Source: Bdellovibrionia bacterium
GTDB lineage: Bacteria; Bdellovibrionota; Bdellovibrionia; Bdellovibrionales; JAGQZY01
DNA length: 64,000 nt
Reading direction: 5' to 3'
Assembly: GCA_030427805.1 (NCBI GenBank)
Contig: JAUICP010000005.1
Span: 310,001 to 374,000, forward strand
The notes beneath the pieces were generated by a model that worked only from the letters and a program-made list of their open reading frames with translations, did no database searches and was not told the DNA's origin. Shown piece after piece: positions 18,286 to 27,049 of the stretch; position 1 is the first letter of the stretch; every line of letters begins with the position of its first letter. The position numbers were made by a program, and so were the translations under genes.

Positions 18286-18996
18286 ATGGGTAAGCAATGG
18301 AAAAAAGATGGAAAACTCGCCAATGCCAACGCTAAGGGGGCATTGATTTCAAAACTCGCCAAGGAAATCACCGTGGCCACCAAACTCGGTGGTCCCGATC
18401 CCGATTCCAACTCGCGACTTCGATTAGCTATTTCTGCGGCAAAAAAAGAAAGCGTCACTAAGGACACGATCGAAAGAGCCATTAAAAAAGGTTCCGGAGA
18501 TCTCGACGGCGGTGAAATTGAAGAGGTCGTCTATGAAGGCTACGGCCCACACCAGGTAGCCGTCATCGTTGAATGCCAAACCGATAACCGTAATCGCACA
18601 GCATCGGATATTCGCTTTGTATTTAAAAAACACAATGGGCAAATCGGCAACCAAGGTAGTGTCGGCTGGATGTTTGATCGCGTTTGTTACCTTTCGGGAA
18701 GTCTTGAAGGCAAAGAGTTTGACCCCGAAGAAGAGGCCATTGAAGCCGGCTGCGATGAAGTCTTTGAAGACGGCGAAGGGGCCTGGGGATTCTATGGGGC
18801 TCCCGACGAGCTCAACAACATTCAAGAGGCTTTGACCGCAAGAGGTTGGAATTTAGAAAAGGCCGAACTTTCTTATAAGCCAAAGAATGTGACCGAAGTG
18901 AATGATGAACAGAGAAAAGAAGCTTTGGAATTCATCGAAGCACTCGATGATAACGAAGACACATACCGCATTCACGCTTCTTTGAATTTTGACTAA
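18286..18996 (+). CDS. yebC: YebC/PmpR family protein
   Basis: I start at the ATG at 18286, giving MGKQWKKDGKLANANAKG, the usual family opening (typical members start MxGxSKW or MGRxWxxK); an earlier in-frame GTG lacks support. It is 236 residues, the normal length. Motifs include DPDSNSRLRLAI, YEGYGP and TDNRNRTASDIR. YebC proteins act as DNA-binding regulators in some bacteria and help ribosomes through proline stretches in others. Here it stands alone, followed by a terminator. Confidence 0.95.
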   Translation: MGKQWKKDGKLANANAKGALISKLAKEITVATKLGGPDPDSNSRLRLAISAAKKESVTKDTIERAIKKGSGDLDGGEIEEVVYEGYGPHQVAVIVECQTDNRNRTASDIRFVFKKHNGQIGNQGSVGWMFDRVCYLSGSLEGKEFDPEEEAIEAGCDEVFEDGEGAWGFYGAPDELNNIQEALTARGWNLEKAELSYKPKNVTEVNDEQRKEALEFIEALDDNEDTYRIHASLNFD

Positions 18997-19038
18997 ATCA
19001 AGCGAAGTCATCTCATCAATAACAGCTCGATTACTTTT

Positions 19039-19063
19039 AAAAGCCACTATGGGTGGCTTTTTT
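19039..19063 (+). terminator. Rho-independent terminator after yebC
   Basis: Stem AAAAGCCAC with GTGGCTTTT around a TATGG loop, running into six T residues. It ends yebC transcription. It abuts the end of the convergent desaturase-family gene at 19068 and its A/T-flanked stem could serve both strands. Confidence 0.85.
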
Positions 19064-19067
19064 GCGT

Positions 19068-19871
19068 TTAAGTAAAGGGATTTTTAAGGAGTTTCAAAAG
19101 ATTCACCCCCTCTTTCCCGGGGTACTCCTTGAGGCCTATATCGAGACCGCCTTGGCCTTTTTTAGGTTCGGCCACGTAGGTGCCAAAAACTCGATCCCAA
19201 AACGAAAAACAAAAGGCAAAATTGCTATCGGTTTCTCTCACAACTTGGGAGTGGTGAATACGGTGCATATCTGGGGTCACGAGAATCCAGCGGATTGGTT
19301 TTTCGAGAATCGTGGGCAAACTCATGTTTGTATGGTTAAAATTGGCACTGGTACTGAGAATGATTTCGAAAAGAATAACGGATTCCGCCGATGCACCTAT
19401 CGCCATAATCATTAAAAACTTCACGCCCATCGACAACAAAATCTCTATGGGGTGAAAGCGAGCCCCTGTCGTAATATCAAATCCAGGATCAGAATGATGA
19501 ACCCGGTGGAGGCGCCAAAGGACTGGCACTCTGTGAAAAATTCTGTGTTGAAAATAAATCCCCATATCGAGCAATAATAAACTGGCAACTAAGGCCACTA
19601 GGTAGGGAACCTCAATCCAGTGAAAGAGACCGAAACCTTGTGTTTCTGCCAACAGGGCAAAGCCCACGGCCGAGGCCGGAAAAATAAGCCTCAAAAGTAA
19701 TGTATTTCCAAAAGTTAGAACGAGATTTGAAGTCCATCTTGAACTTCGACTCTCTTTGAAGTGCCGAAAAGGCTTGATTAACTCTATCGACATAAAAAGC
19801 AGAAAGCTGCCAAAGAAAAATCCAAGGCGTAAACTGGCTTCATTGCTTGTGAAAAACTCACCAAATTCCAT
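19068..19871 (-). CDS. Sterol desaturase / fatty acid hydroxylase family membrane protein
   Basis: A 267-residue integral membrane protein with the eight-histidine pattern of the fatty acid hydroxylase superfamily: HRIFH, then HRVHH, then HRIHH in TPDMHRIHH. These bind a di-iron centre on the cytoplasmic side. Four or more membrane segments occupy the N-terminal half. Members hydroxylate or desaturate lipids or sterols; the substrate here is unknown. It lies 52 bases from sufE upstream in the same direction and could be co-transcribed with it. Confidence 0.92.
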   Translation of the reverse strand: MEFGEFFTSNEASLRLGFFFGSFLLFMSIELIKPFRHFKESRSSRWTSNLVLTFGNTLLLRLIFPASAVGFALLAETQGFGLFHWIEVPYLVALVASLLLLDMGIYFQHRIFHRVPVLWRLHRVHHSDPGFDITTGARFHPIEILLSMGVKFLMIMAIGASAESVILFEIILSTSANFNHTNMSLPTILEKPIRWILVTPDMHRIHHSQVVRETDSNFAFCFSFWDRVFGTYVAEPKKGQGGLDIGLKEYPGKEGVNLLKLLKNPFT

Positions 19872-19923
19872 AGTTTATTCTAACCCCTAGGCTTCAGGGC
19901 CATTATAACCTAGATTATAAAAA

Positions 19924-20346
19924 CTAGCTAATTTGCTTGAGAGCTAAGGCATACATCATGATCTGCTTCACCATGGAGGCAAACCCATTGGCCCGACTGG
20001 GTGAAAGATGGGAATCGAGGCCCAATTCTTTCATAAAATGGGGCGGAGAGGCCAAAATTTCATCGGGCTTCGCCCCAGAATAAACCTTTAAAAGTAACGA
20101 AACTAGGCCTTTAACAATCATAGCATCGGAATCGGCCTGGAGAACCACATTCTTGTTATCGTCGAGGCTGGCGTGAAGCCAAACCTGTGAGGTGCAGCCT
20201 TTGACCTTTAACTTCTCGTCATAGAATTCTTCAGGAAGTTTCTCTAAATCTTTTCCCATTTCTATGATGCGCTTATAGCGATCTTCCCAAGTCTTGAGAT
20301 GTGAAAATTCTTCAACCAATTGGCTCTGTTTTTCTTGAATGGACAT
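19924..20346 (-). CDS. sufE: SufE-like sulfur acceptor
   Basis: A 140-residue SufE/CsdE-family protein. The acceptor cysteine is in KVKGCTSQVW at about residue 51, and LPEEFYDE and SRANGF are family motifs. SufE takes persulfide from the SufS cysteine desulfurase for Fe-S cluster assembly in the cytoplasm. No sufS or scaffold gene is in the window, so the rest of the pathway is encoded elsewhere. An ATG with no strong ribosome site begins the gene. Confidence 0.93.
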   Translation of the reverse strand: MSIQEKQSQLVEEFSHLKTWEDRYKRIIEMGKDLEKLPEEFYDEKLKVKGCTSQVWLHASLDDNKNVVLQADSDAMIVKGLVSLLLKVYSGAKPDEILASPPHFMKELGLDSHLSPSRANGFASMVKQIMMYALALKQIS

Positions 20347-20734
20347 GAAGCAAACTTAATCTAAAAAGAGATAAAGGTACAGCCATCATAGGCAGATAAA
20401 AACGCGCCGCATTTCTTGAATGTTTTTGGCATCACGTTTTTTAAAGTGTCGCTTTTGGTCCCTCCCATTGAAACCCTGTAAAAATAAAAGAGTCCGACTC
20501 TAAAGAGAAAAAGAAATATTCTAGCGCTCCCCTCGTAAATTCACATTCTTAACGCGATGACCTTTGAAAAGGATTCAGGACGCACCCCTGCCAAAATACT
20601 TTGGTACGAATCCTGTTAGTAAAAGCCTTGAAAAGTTAAGGGGGAAGGGGTCATACCAAAGGTGACTTCACTTAGCAAAATTAACAAAGGTAGGGGGACC
20701 TGCCCAAACTCAACAATTCTACGGGAGGTTGTTA
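20347..20734. other. Long intergenic region with paired inverted repeats before the porin gene
   Basis: The 388-base gap holds the divergent promoters of sufE and the porin-like gene. In its second half, AGGATTC (20570-20576) pairs with GAATCCT (20608-20614), and TTTGGTA (20600-20606) pairs with TACCAAA (20654-20660). The two potential helices abut and could stack in a structured leader. No known riboswitch class is recognised. The ribosome site before the porin ATG is ACGGGAGG. Confidence 0.45.
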
Positions 20735-21778
20735 ATGGTAAAGTTACGTCTCATCAAATCAATGATGGCATCATCAGTGCTTGCGTGCACACTATCTGCT
20801 CAAGCTGATATGGACACAAGCTGGCTTACAGTCGAAGCACGCGGTAGTGCTGACGCTAAATGGGCCGAGGACTCTAGCGGAGATCTTAAAGAAAGTCTCA
20901 GTACTTCGGATGTCGAAGTTATTATGACGGCTCAGATCACCAAAAACATAAAGTTTGTCTTAAAGACAGAACTCGAAAGAGCACTTCGTACGAGTGGTAC
21001 GGACGTCAGTTCTACTTTCGATTTAGATTCTTTTATAGAAGAAGCTTATGTTGAAATCAGAAATGTTGCAGGTCAACCTGTGGCTTTCGTTGTCGGTAAG
21101 CAGGAAATCCCTGTGGGACTACAAAAAACTTTAATGCCTTTTGACGAAGATGGAACAAAAAACATCATTCGTGAAAAAGGTGTATTCGGTTTAACTATGA
21201 AGCTCGGATATAACTTTTTTGGTCTCATCGATTCGGCAGAGGTTTCAGTATTCGAAACGGGTCGTGACGATCTCGAAATCGGTGATATCGAGGGCATGTC
21301 AGTTCGTGTGAACAAGCAACTCTCTGAAGTTGTTAAGGCTTCTGCCTCTTACAAGTATCGCGGAAGCGCTGGTGCCGGTGGTGAAGATGAGCACACAGTT
21401 TCAGTTGGTGCTGTCTATGACGATGGAACTTGGATTGCTTATGTCGAAGGTATCGGAATGGTGAACCACGCCGATTATCCGGATGCTGACTTTGCTGTCA
21501 CTCTTGGTGCCGGTAGAAAAATTGGACCTGGACAAGCTGTTGTTGAATACAATTACATCGACAGTGCCTTCCATTCAATTGGACTTGGCTACAACTTGAA
21601 ATTAACTGATCACCTCACGATTGGACCTGAAGTTCGTTACAATATGTACGAAGATGGCCGCGAAGATGGTGCTCAATTTGGAGTTCGCGCCACTGTAGAC
21701 TTCACCGACGATCGCAAAGAAAACGAGAACACTCTTCTCGGCAATAAAGCTTCTGGCGATCCTATTAAAAAGAAATAA
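20735..21778 (+). CDS. Outer-membrane porin-like beta-barrel protein
   Basis: I start at ATG 20735, seven bases after GGGAGG. The signal peptide is cut near AQA-D (residues 23-24). The mature 320 residues show regular alternating polar/hydrophobic strands, with few cysteines and many Gly/Asp/Glu turns, and MVKQ-like strand ends typical of porins (for example VEYNYIDSAFHSIGLGY). The tail after the last strand (residues 325-347) is polar, so the C-terminus is not the classic terminal aromatic. It is probably a general porin; a well-made terminator follows, fitting an abundant product. Confidence 0.78.
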   Translation: MVKLRLIKSMMASSVLACTLSAQADMDTSWLTVEARGSADAKWAEDSSGDLKESLSTSDVEVIMTAQITKNIKFVLKTELERALRTSGTDVSSTFDLDSFIEEAYVEIRNVAGQPVAFVVGKQEIPVGLQKTLMPFDEDGTKNIIREKGVFGLTMKLGYNFFGLIDSAEVSVFETGRDDLEIGDIEGMSVRVNKQLSEVVKASASYKYRGSAGAGGEDEHTVSVGAVYDDGTWIAYVEGIGMVNHADYPDADFAVTLGAGRKIGPGQAVVEYNYIDSAFHSIGLGYNLKLTDHLTIGPEVRYNMYEDGREDGAQFGVRATVDFTDDRKENENTLLGNKASGDPIKKK

Positions 21779-21876
21779 TTTTAGAACACCCGGATGGTCT
21801 AACCAGCCATCCATAACAGAGAAGAGTTTAATTGAGGAACCTTCGTTAAACCCTTCTCGCACTTCCTTCAACACTC

Positions 21877-21906
21877 AGCTGGGTCTTCGGACCCAGCTAT
21901 TTTTTT
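21877..21906 (+). terminator. Rho-independent terminator with UUCG loop
   Basis: A perfect 9-bp stem AGCTGGGTC/GACCCAGCT closed by a TTCG tetraloop and followed by eight T residues. It lies about 100 bases after the porin-like gene and is one of the strongest terminators in the window. Confidence 0.93.
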
Positions 21907-22041
21907 TCAAGTATTATACTCTCCCTGAAATGCAAATTGGACACTCCTTGTTCGGTACAAATATTGAAAACTAGTCTCAGGAGTTTTCTGAGTCTCATCA
22001 ACTCAATGCTCAGAAGAAAGGTACCTGGAGAAGCTTTGAAA

Positions 22042-24024
22042 ATGGGAAAAGTTCAAGTTGTATTCGCGCTCATACTGTCACTCACTCTCGCCATTTTGCC
22101 TAAAGCTCACGGGCAAAAATATTCCGAATTGGAGAATTTTCTTCGATCAAACTTAAACGCCAAAGAACTCCTCCACCTTACCGACCTCGGCTACAGTCGC
22201 ATTATCCCCGCCCGGTTTTTAACGGAGTACTGGAGTGCTGAGAGCTTTGAACGCCTGGCACAGGATGCGAACAGTCCCATAGAGGTTGACGACGGATTAA
22301 GTCTCCATCATGCCCTGGCTCACGCAGGATCCAATGAAGCCGCAGGTGTTTACCGAAAGATGAAAAATTATGTTTCACTACTAGGAGCCCCCCATCGACT
22401 CAAAAGAGTCGATTTAATTCACCTTGCGACTCGCATATACTGGCAGAAAATCACTGATTCTGTGAGTGCCTACTTACCTGTGGTGACCGGAACAAATTAT
22501 TTACAAATTCAATCCCATGCCATCACAAAGCCTCGATACGAGCGAATCTTTGAGCAGTTAAATTCTGGAGACATCGAGAGCATTGCTCGTAACCACTTGA
22601 TCGAAATTGCACAGATCTTTGGGCCTATGGACGAGCGACTCTTGACCGTTAATCTCTTTCTCATTTTAAAAAGTATCGAATATTATGCTGATTCGGAGAG
22701 TATCGAGGAGCGGGCCCTTGATCAAAGAATTGTTCACCATCGAGATCCAAATGGAACCATTCGCTATGGCGTTCCTAGTTCAAACAGCGAAGGTGAATTA
22801 AAAATTCATTGGGTCAGCCGAACCGACTCGGGAGTTCAGGTTCAAACAGAGTTTCGCGATCCCAGTCCGACCAGCATCCAGTTAACTCGGCTTAAAAATT
22901 TATTACGTAGTCGTTTCAATACAGCGGAACTTTTTCAATTTACGGCAGAAGGACTCAGTGAAATCCTCAGTCCCCTTTACTTTCTAAGGCCTCTAACCGC
23001 TTCAGACTGTAAAGACATCGCCCAAGAACTACTGACCGTCCGGGAAGTCAATGTTCGGTCCAGTGCTCCACTTCAAATTTTTCATGCTCGCTCGGACCAT
23101 GCAGGACAAACATTTAGAAAGTTAGCAGCAATAATGGAAGCGGGCCGCATTGAAAGAATTCAATTTTCTGATCTCCGACGGCTCGCTTCTGAAGTTTATT
23201 CAGAAATGAAATCGTCAGAGAATATTGCGGCTACTTTTCATATTAAAGCGGGAGCCTTTCACCCTGTGGTCAATCCCCAAAACATGAAAACATCCACCAT
23301 GGAACGTATAGAAACTCTCTTTAGTGAGGACTTTACAATTCCTGTCGATGATAACGTGGACCGTAGTGATCGCCAAATAGGCCTTTCCCATCGAGCGATC
23401 CATGAACTTTCGGCTCTGCGCCTGGCAACTCGTTACTTCGAAAATGAGTTTGAAATCCTTAGAGAAGACATGGGCGGATGGGAAGGAAATATCCCACAGT
23501 TTGCAATCGACATCTATAATGATTACTTGGGTGGAACTCACAGAAACAGCAAACGGTTCGTTTGCACGGACGAAGCCATGACGACCATGTTCTTTGTTTT
23601 TCATTTAATGAAAAAAGGGCTGATTCGAGAGTTTGAAATCGTGGACTTCCGCTTTGCCCATCGTTTTAAAGAAAGAACTCTCGGAGGGAAATGGTATAAA
23701 CAGCCTTACTCCGACCATTTTGGAGTTCTCATTCGCCACAAGAGCACAGGAAATTTTTATGTTATCGATACATGGGTCAAAAATGGCGGAGAGCCTGCTC
23801 ACATAATGAATGTCAGTGACTGGAATAACCACGGTGAAAACAATGACCTAGATACCGTGGGTGTCCCTCGATTTTTAGAGGGATTTGATTCGTACCTCGA
23901 CAATGCCATTCACAATCGAAGGGTTTTACGAAGTGAAACTCCAAGTTCTGCTGAAGAACTCTTAAATCCAAATACTCCTAACCCTCTCAAACGCGAAAAA
24001 AAAAACTGTGAACACTCTTTCTAG
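22042..24024 (+). CDS. Secreted protein with duplicated N-terminal module and Cys-His-Asp C-terminal domain
   Basis: The start is taken at ATG 22042, which puts a signal peptide (cut after AHG-Q) at the N-terminus; the frame is open to 21937. Two similar modules follow: LENFLRSNLNAKELLHLTDLG near residue 10 of the mature protein and LKNLLRSRFNTAELFQFTAEG about 270 residues later, each followed by a similar stretch. The C-terminal part has FVCTDEA, HFGVLI and FYVIDTW, the Cys...His...Asp order of papain/transglutaminase-like enzymes. A thiol hydrolase or crosslinking activity is inferred, not shown. I know no named family. Confidence 0.7.
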   Translation: MGKVQVVFALILSLTLAILPKAHGQKYSELENFLRSNLNAKELLHLTDLGYSRIIPARFLTEYWSAESFERLAQDANSPIEVDDGLSLHHALAHAGSNEAAGVYRKMKNYVSLLGAPHRLKRVDLIHLATRIYWQKITDSVSAYLPVVTGTNYLQIQSHAITKPRYERIFEQLNSGDIESIARNHLIEIAQIFGPMDERLLTVNLFLILKSIEYYADSESIEERALDQRIVHHRDPNGTIRYGVPSSNSEGELKIHWVSRTDSGVQVQTEFRDPSPTSIQLTRLKNLLRSRFNTAELFQFTAEGLSEILSPLYFLRPLTASDCKDIAQELLTVREVNVRSSAPLQIFHARSDHAGQTFRKLAAIMEAGRIERIQFSDLRRLASEVYSEMKSSENIAATFHIKAGAFHPVVNPQNMKTSTMERIETLFSEDFTIPVDDNVDRSDRQIGLSHRAIHELSALRLATRYFENEFEILREDMGGWEGNIPQFAIDIYNDYLGGTHRNSKRFVCTDEAMTTMFFVFHLMKKGLIREFEIVDFRFAHRFKERTLGGKWYKQPYSDHFGVLIRHKSTGNFYVIDTWVKNGGEPAHIMNVSDWNNHGENNDLDTVGVPRFLEGFDSYLDNAIHNRRVLRSETPSSAEELLNPNTPNPLKREKKNCEHSF

Positions 24025-24206
24025 GTAGAGGCTGTCCTGAGTTCGCGGCTCCGCATCAAAGCTCCTCAGCCTTATCAGTCGGCAAAAAGAAACACTGTAG
24101 CTATTAAAAAGAAGGATCTATCGAGTGTTTCAATTTTGCACGCGACAATAGATGGTTCCAGAAATTCGTATTGTAGTTTCAAGACAACAACAACAGTGGG
24201 GTTCAA

Positions 24207-24710
24207 ATGAAATTACTATCTATTTTTATTATTCTTTTAGGTTTATCGATGACTGCTCAGGCTCAAGTTAACTTTGGGAAACTACAGAACATGACACGGC
24301 AAAAATTAGTAAATCAATATCAAGACGGTCGTCTTTCACGAGGACTATTTGTTTACGCCGTCAATAGGGATCTTTTGGAAGAACTCATGCTCTATGGAAA
24401 GATTAACGAGCATCTAAAATCTATCGAAAATAGAGATTCTGATCGCTATTACAATCAAAAATCAACGTCAATTGTGACAATCGAAAAGCTTCAAGACGGT
24501 ATCTGGTGGAAATCAGGAGATGGCTCTAAATCGATCTATAAACTCGTCTACAACATAAATAGCAATTATGGGAGCGGAGACAACTACTATCGCTGTGATG
24601 TCCAACTTTCGCAAAAAGTTCTACAAAACGAACGTCGAAAGTTTGTCATAGGAAACCCGAGTTGTGAATACGTGGTAGTCCCCCGTGATTATGGTCGCTA
24701 CGGAAGATAG
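24207..24710 (+). CDS. Secreted protein, unknown function
   Basis: A 167-residue protein with a signal peptide (likely cut after AQA). The mature part is basic and Tyr/Asn-rich, with two Cys near the C-terminus (YRCDV and PSCEY) that may form a disulfide. No family is recognised. A GTGGGG run lies just before the ATG as a possible ribosome site. It ends at a terminator at 24739. Confidence 0.72.
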   Translation: MKLLSIFIILLGLSMTAQAQVNFGKLQNMTRQKLVNQYQDGRLSRGLFVYAVNRDLLEELMLYGKINEHLKSIENRDSDRYYNQKSTSIVTIEKLQDGIWWKSGDGSKSIYKLVYNINSNYGSGDNYYRCDVQLSQKVLQNERRKFVIGNPSCEYVVVPRDYGRYGR

Positions 24711-24738
24711 AATATTCTATTAAATAAAGACTTCAGTG

Positions 24739-24766
24739 AAGGCGAGCCTCAACTCGCCTTTTTATA
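24739..24766 (+). terminator. Rho-independent terminator
   Basis: Stem AAGGCGAG/CTCGCCTT around CCTCAA, followed by TTTAT. It terminates the secreted-protein gene ending at 24710. Confidence 0.88.
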
Positions 24767-24780
24767 TTTCAACACTCAAT

Positions 24781-24809
24781 GAAAAAAAGGTGAGTTTTCA
24801 CTCACCTTT
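24781..24809 (-). terminator. Rho-independent terminator for the minus-strand regulator gene
   Basis: Stem AAAGGTGAG/CTCACCTTT around a six-base loop. Read on the minus strand, the stem is followed by a run of T residues (the A run at 24782-24788), so it terminates the regulator gene at 24870-25958. It lies back-to-back with the plus-strand terminator at 24739. Confidence 0.85.
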
Positions 24810-24857
24810 CTAAAAATATCGTTTTGATAAAATGATAACGCGCTCGCGCTACCATTA

Positions 24858-24880
24858 AGTACCCGGCACCTACTGGTTGA
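24858..24880. repeat. Single TAGGTRCC-type hairpin repeat at a stop codon
   Basis: On the minus strand this reads CAG TAG GTGCCGGGTACTT, matching the units at 17323-17420. The TAG is the stop codon of the regulator gene, the same placement as in the other two genes. Confidence 0.6.
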
Positions 24881-25958
24881 CCGCCGTTGAGAGGTCAGAG
24901 TTTCCAGCAAGAAGATCGATGCGCTGTTCGCCGGCTTGAAGAATTTCTTGATGAGACTCTTCTTGGTGTTGAACAGGTCGAGCTTGCTCCGAAGAAGCCG
25001 CGTGACGATCGAAGTCTTTAAACATTAACCAGAAAAAGTGGTCGAGCTGAAAGACAACTTCTTTATTCTCATCATTCTTCGATTCAAGGGCTGCGAAGAC
25101 CTCAAACTCAGCATACTTTTGATAAATTCGAACTGCCGTCTTTTTAGAGCAAGCAAAAGTATTTGTAATTCCGAAGTTTCCACGTCTTTTGTTAAGAGCT
25201 TTAATTTGGTGCTCAGCAAAGTAATTAGCGTATTCCAGTCCCAATTCAGGAAAATGACTGAAGTCGATTCGACCCATAGCTGACTTGTAAAATCCATCCT
25301 CGCCAAGCTCTAAAATACCGGCGTGATGAAGATTATCAATTTCAGTTACTACGAGGTTGGCATCCAACTCGAAGTAATCAGCAAAAATTCGAGCCGCGTC
25401 AGCTTTATTCTCTTTAGAGAAAATACTGGCACCTGAAATCAAAGTATGAACCCAAGGTCTTGAGATCATCTTTTGCTCAATGAGTCTATATTTAGCTTCC
25501 AACTCAAGGGAATCAGTTCTCAATGCGAACTTAGTTCCGATAATACGAGAAAGAGCTAAAGAGAAAGGTCGTGTTGTGTGTGTCATAAGAAGCATAATTT
25601 TATCGAGGTTTAACTTCACCTGATAAGATAAGATCTTACTAATAGAACTTGCCGAAAGACCGAGAATCTCTTCAAGATTCTGTCTTGAGAAGTCTTTCAG
25701 AAGAAAACCAACAAATCCTTCATAGCTTAAATCATCTGGTCTGTAGCCGATGAATAGCAACGAAGCCTTAAGATCTATATTATAGATCTTGCAGTAATCT
25801 ACGAATTGATCCCAGCTTGGACATGAACGCCCAGCCATCCAATTTTTAATATTGGAGATCATCTTCATATCTGTAATTTGGATGTGTTTGTTTTTCTTGC
25901 GGATGATGCGCAACATTTCAATGCGCTTTTCTTTAATGTTATCGATTTCTGCCATCAT
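24870..25958 (-). CDS. Putative transcriptional regulator, DUF4423/TIGR02147-like
   Basis: A 362-residue cytoplasmic protein. Residues 35-65 (IKNWMAGRSCPSWDQFV) look like an XRE-type recognition region, and residues 85-115 (ILGLSASSISKILS) a second helix-turn-helix. The C-terminal half resembles the DUF4423 domain of TIGR02147 proteins, which are common in Bdellovibrio and Fibrobacter and have no known targets. AGGATTT precedes two consecutive ATGs at 25958 and 25955; either could start. Stop codon lies in a hairpin repeat. Confidence 0.72.
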   Translation of the reverse strand: MMAEIDNIKEKRIEMLRIIRKKNKHIQITDMKMISNIKNWMAGRSCPSWDQFVDYCKIYNIDLKASLLFIGYRPDDLSYEGFVGFLLKDFSRQNLEEILGLSASSISKILSYQVKLNLDKIMLLMTHTTRPFSLALSRIIGTKFALRTDSLELEAKYRLIEQKMISRPWVHTLISGASIFSKENKADAARIFADYFELDANLVVTEIDNLHHAGILELGEDGFYKSAMGRIDFSHFPELGLEYANYFAEHQIKALNKRRGNFGITNTFACSKKTAVRIYQKYAEFEVFAALESKNDENKEVVFQLDHFFWLMFKDFDRHAASSEQARPVQHQEESHQEILQAGEQRIDLLAGNSDLSTAVNQ

Positions 25959-26366
25959 AAATCCTCGTTAAAAGTATCACTTGTCACTCACTGAACCTAT
26001 AGAGCAAGACGAAAGCCAAAACCGTAAACTAAGCGTGCGGGAATCCTTAGAAAAGTAGAATCTGCACACCAGTGAATCTTCTAAATACTCGATTTAATTC
26101 ATTTTTTAAGGTGAGAAATTCGGCAAAAGAATTCTTAAGTTGTGCCAAAATTGGCTTAAAAAGAGGATTCCAGTTGCATAAAGAACAGAGCAAAACTGTT
26201 TAACTACTAAACATTCCCCTGCCGAGAAAAGTCTGACCCCTCTCATTTGCATCTGAGCCCACTCAGCACGAGGCCCAAAATAGGAACATTCCCTTGTTAT
26301 TTTAGATAGATACAAACTTGTCCCAAAAATGCCACATTGGTTTGCGGTTTGCTCTTCTCTATAAAT
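25959..26366. other. Intergenic region between divergent genes
   Basis: About 400 bases between the regulator gene and the small secreted-protein gene. It is AT-rich with no convincing ORF, hairpin with a T run, or RNA gene. It must hold two divergent promoters. Confidence 0.55.
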
Positions 26367-26798
26367 ATGAAAAAGAAAATCTTTGAACCACAGACTATGA
26401 CGAGTTTTAAGAGCAGCTTCCTTTACCTGGCTCTCGCATTGATTATTACTTCAAGCCTGGGCATTACCCCTCAGGATCAAAGCCAATTTGCTCAAGGCTC
26501 AGTAGAGCTGAGCAGTCAGGCTGAGGAGTTGGCCGCCAAGGCTGCTATGAGTAAGGCTCAGGTAAAAACTTTGAATCAAAGCCCCGAATCCTGGGTCGTT
26601 TGTAAATATCAGGCTCAGGACACTGGACTGATTCAATTTCGTGGCAAAGACTACGATCAAGCTTTTCGAAGAACAGCCAATAAGTGCTTTCAAGTTCGAC
26701 AAGCCATTTACAAGAATAAGAACAACAACAAAGCTCTCGGAGAAGACCCCGGAGTTTTCTTTATAGAACTTTGTACGAATAAGATTACGTGCAGCTAA
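26367..26798 (+). CDS. Small secreted protein, unknown function
   Basis: The start is ambiguous: ATG 26367 (MKKKIFEPQ) or ATG 26397 (MTSFKSSF); neither has a good ribosome site. A hydrophobic segment follows the second ATG, giving a signal peptide. The mature 100 residues are Gln/Ala/Lys-rich, with four Cys (VVCKY, NKCFQ, ELCTN, ITCS) that could form two disulfides. No family is recognised. Confidence 0.6.
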   Translation: MKKKIFEPQTMTSFKSSFLYLALALIITSSLGITPQDQSQFAQGSVELSSQAEELAAKAAMSKAQVKTLNQSPESWVVCKYQAQDTGLIQFRGKDYDQAFRRTANKCFQVRQAIYKNKNNNKALGEDPGVFFIELCTNKITCS

Positions 26799-26832
26799 GT
26801 ACGACATAGTACCCAACCCCTCCCCAACCCCG

Positions 26833-26866
26833 AGCCGGTGCTGCCCCCCAGCACCGGCTACTTTTT
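26833..26866 (+). terminator. Strong Rho-independent terminator
   Basis: An 11-bp perfect stem AGCCGGTGCTG/CAGCACCGGCT around five C residues, followed by ACTTTTT. Confidence 0.9.
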
Positions 26867-27049
26867 AACTCATTGCAATAGAAAAAAGGTAACCATCTCA
26901 CCCAGCGAAATTTCGGAATGGGGTCAAATTGTTACTGATAATTTTCCCAAACTTAATTTATTTGATTTGAAGTTGGCACAACTTTAGCTATTAAGAGCTT
27001 CTGTAGATTACATCTATACGGGTTAGGAATATTTCATAGGGGAAATGTA

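Noticed and set aside
20557-20619. 20-codon ORF in the porin leader (MTFEKDSG start)
   Set aside because: No ribosome site precedes it and it coincides with the inverted repeats, so chance is more likely.
26795-26835. Possible TAGGTRCC repeat relative near AGTACCC
   Set aside because: Only a few bases match and there is no palindrome, so it is not counted with the repeat family.
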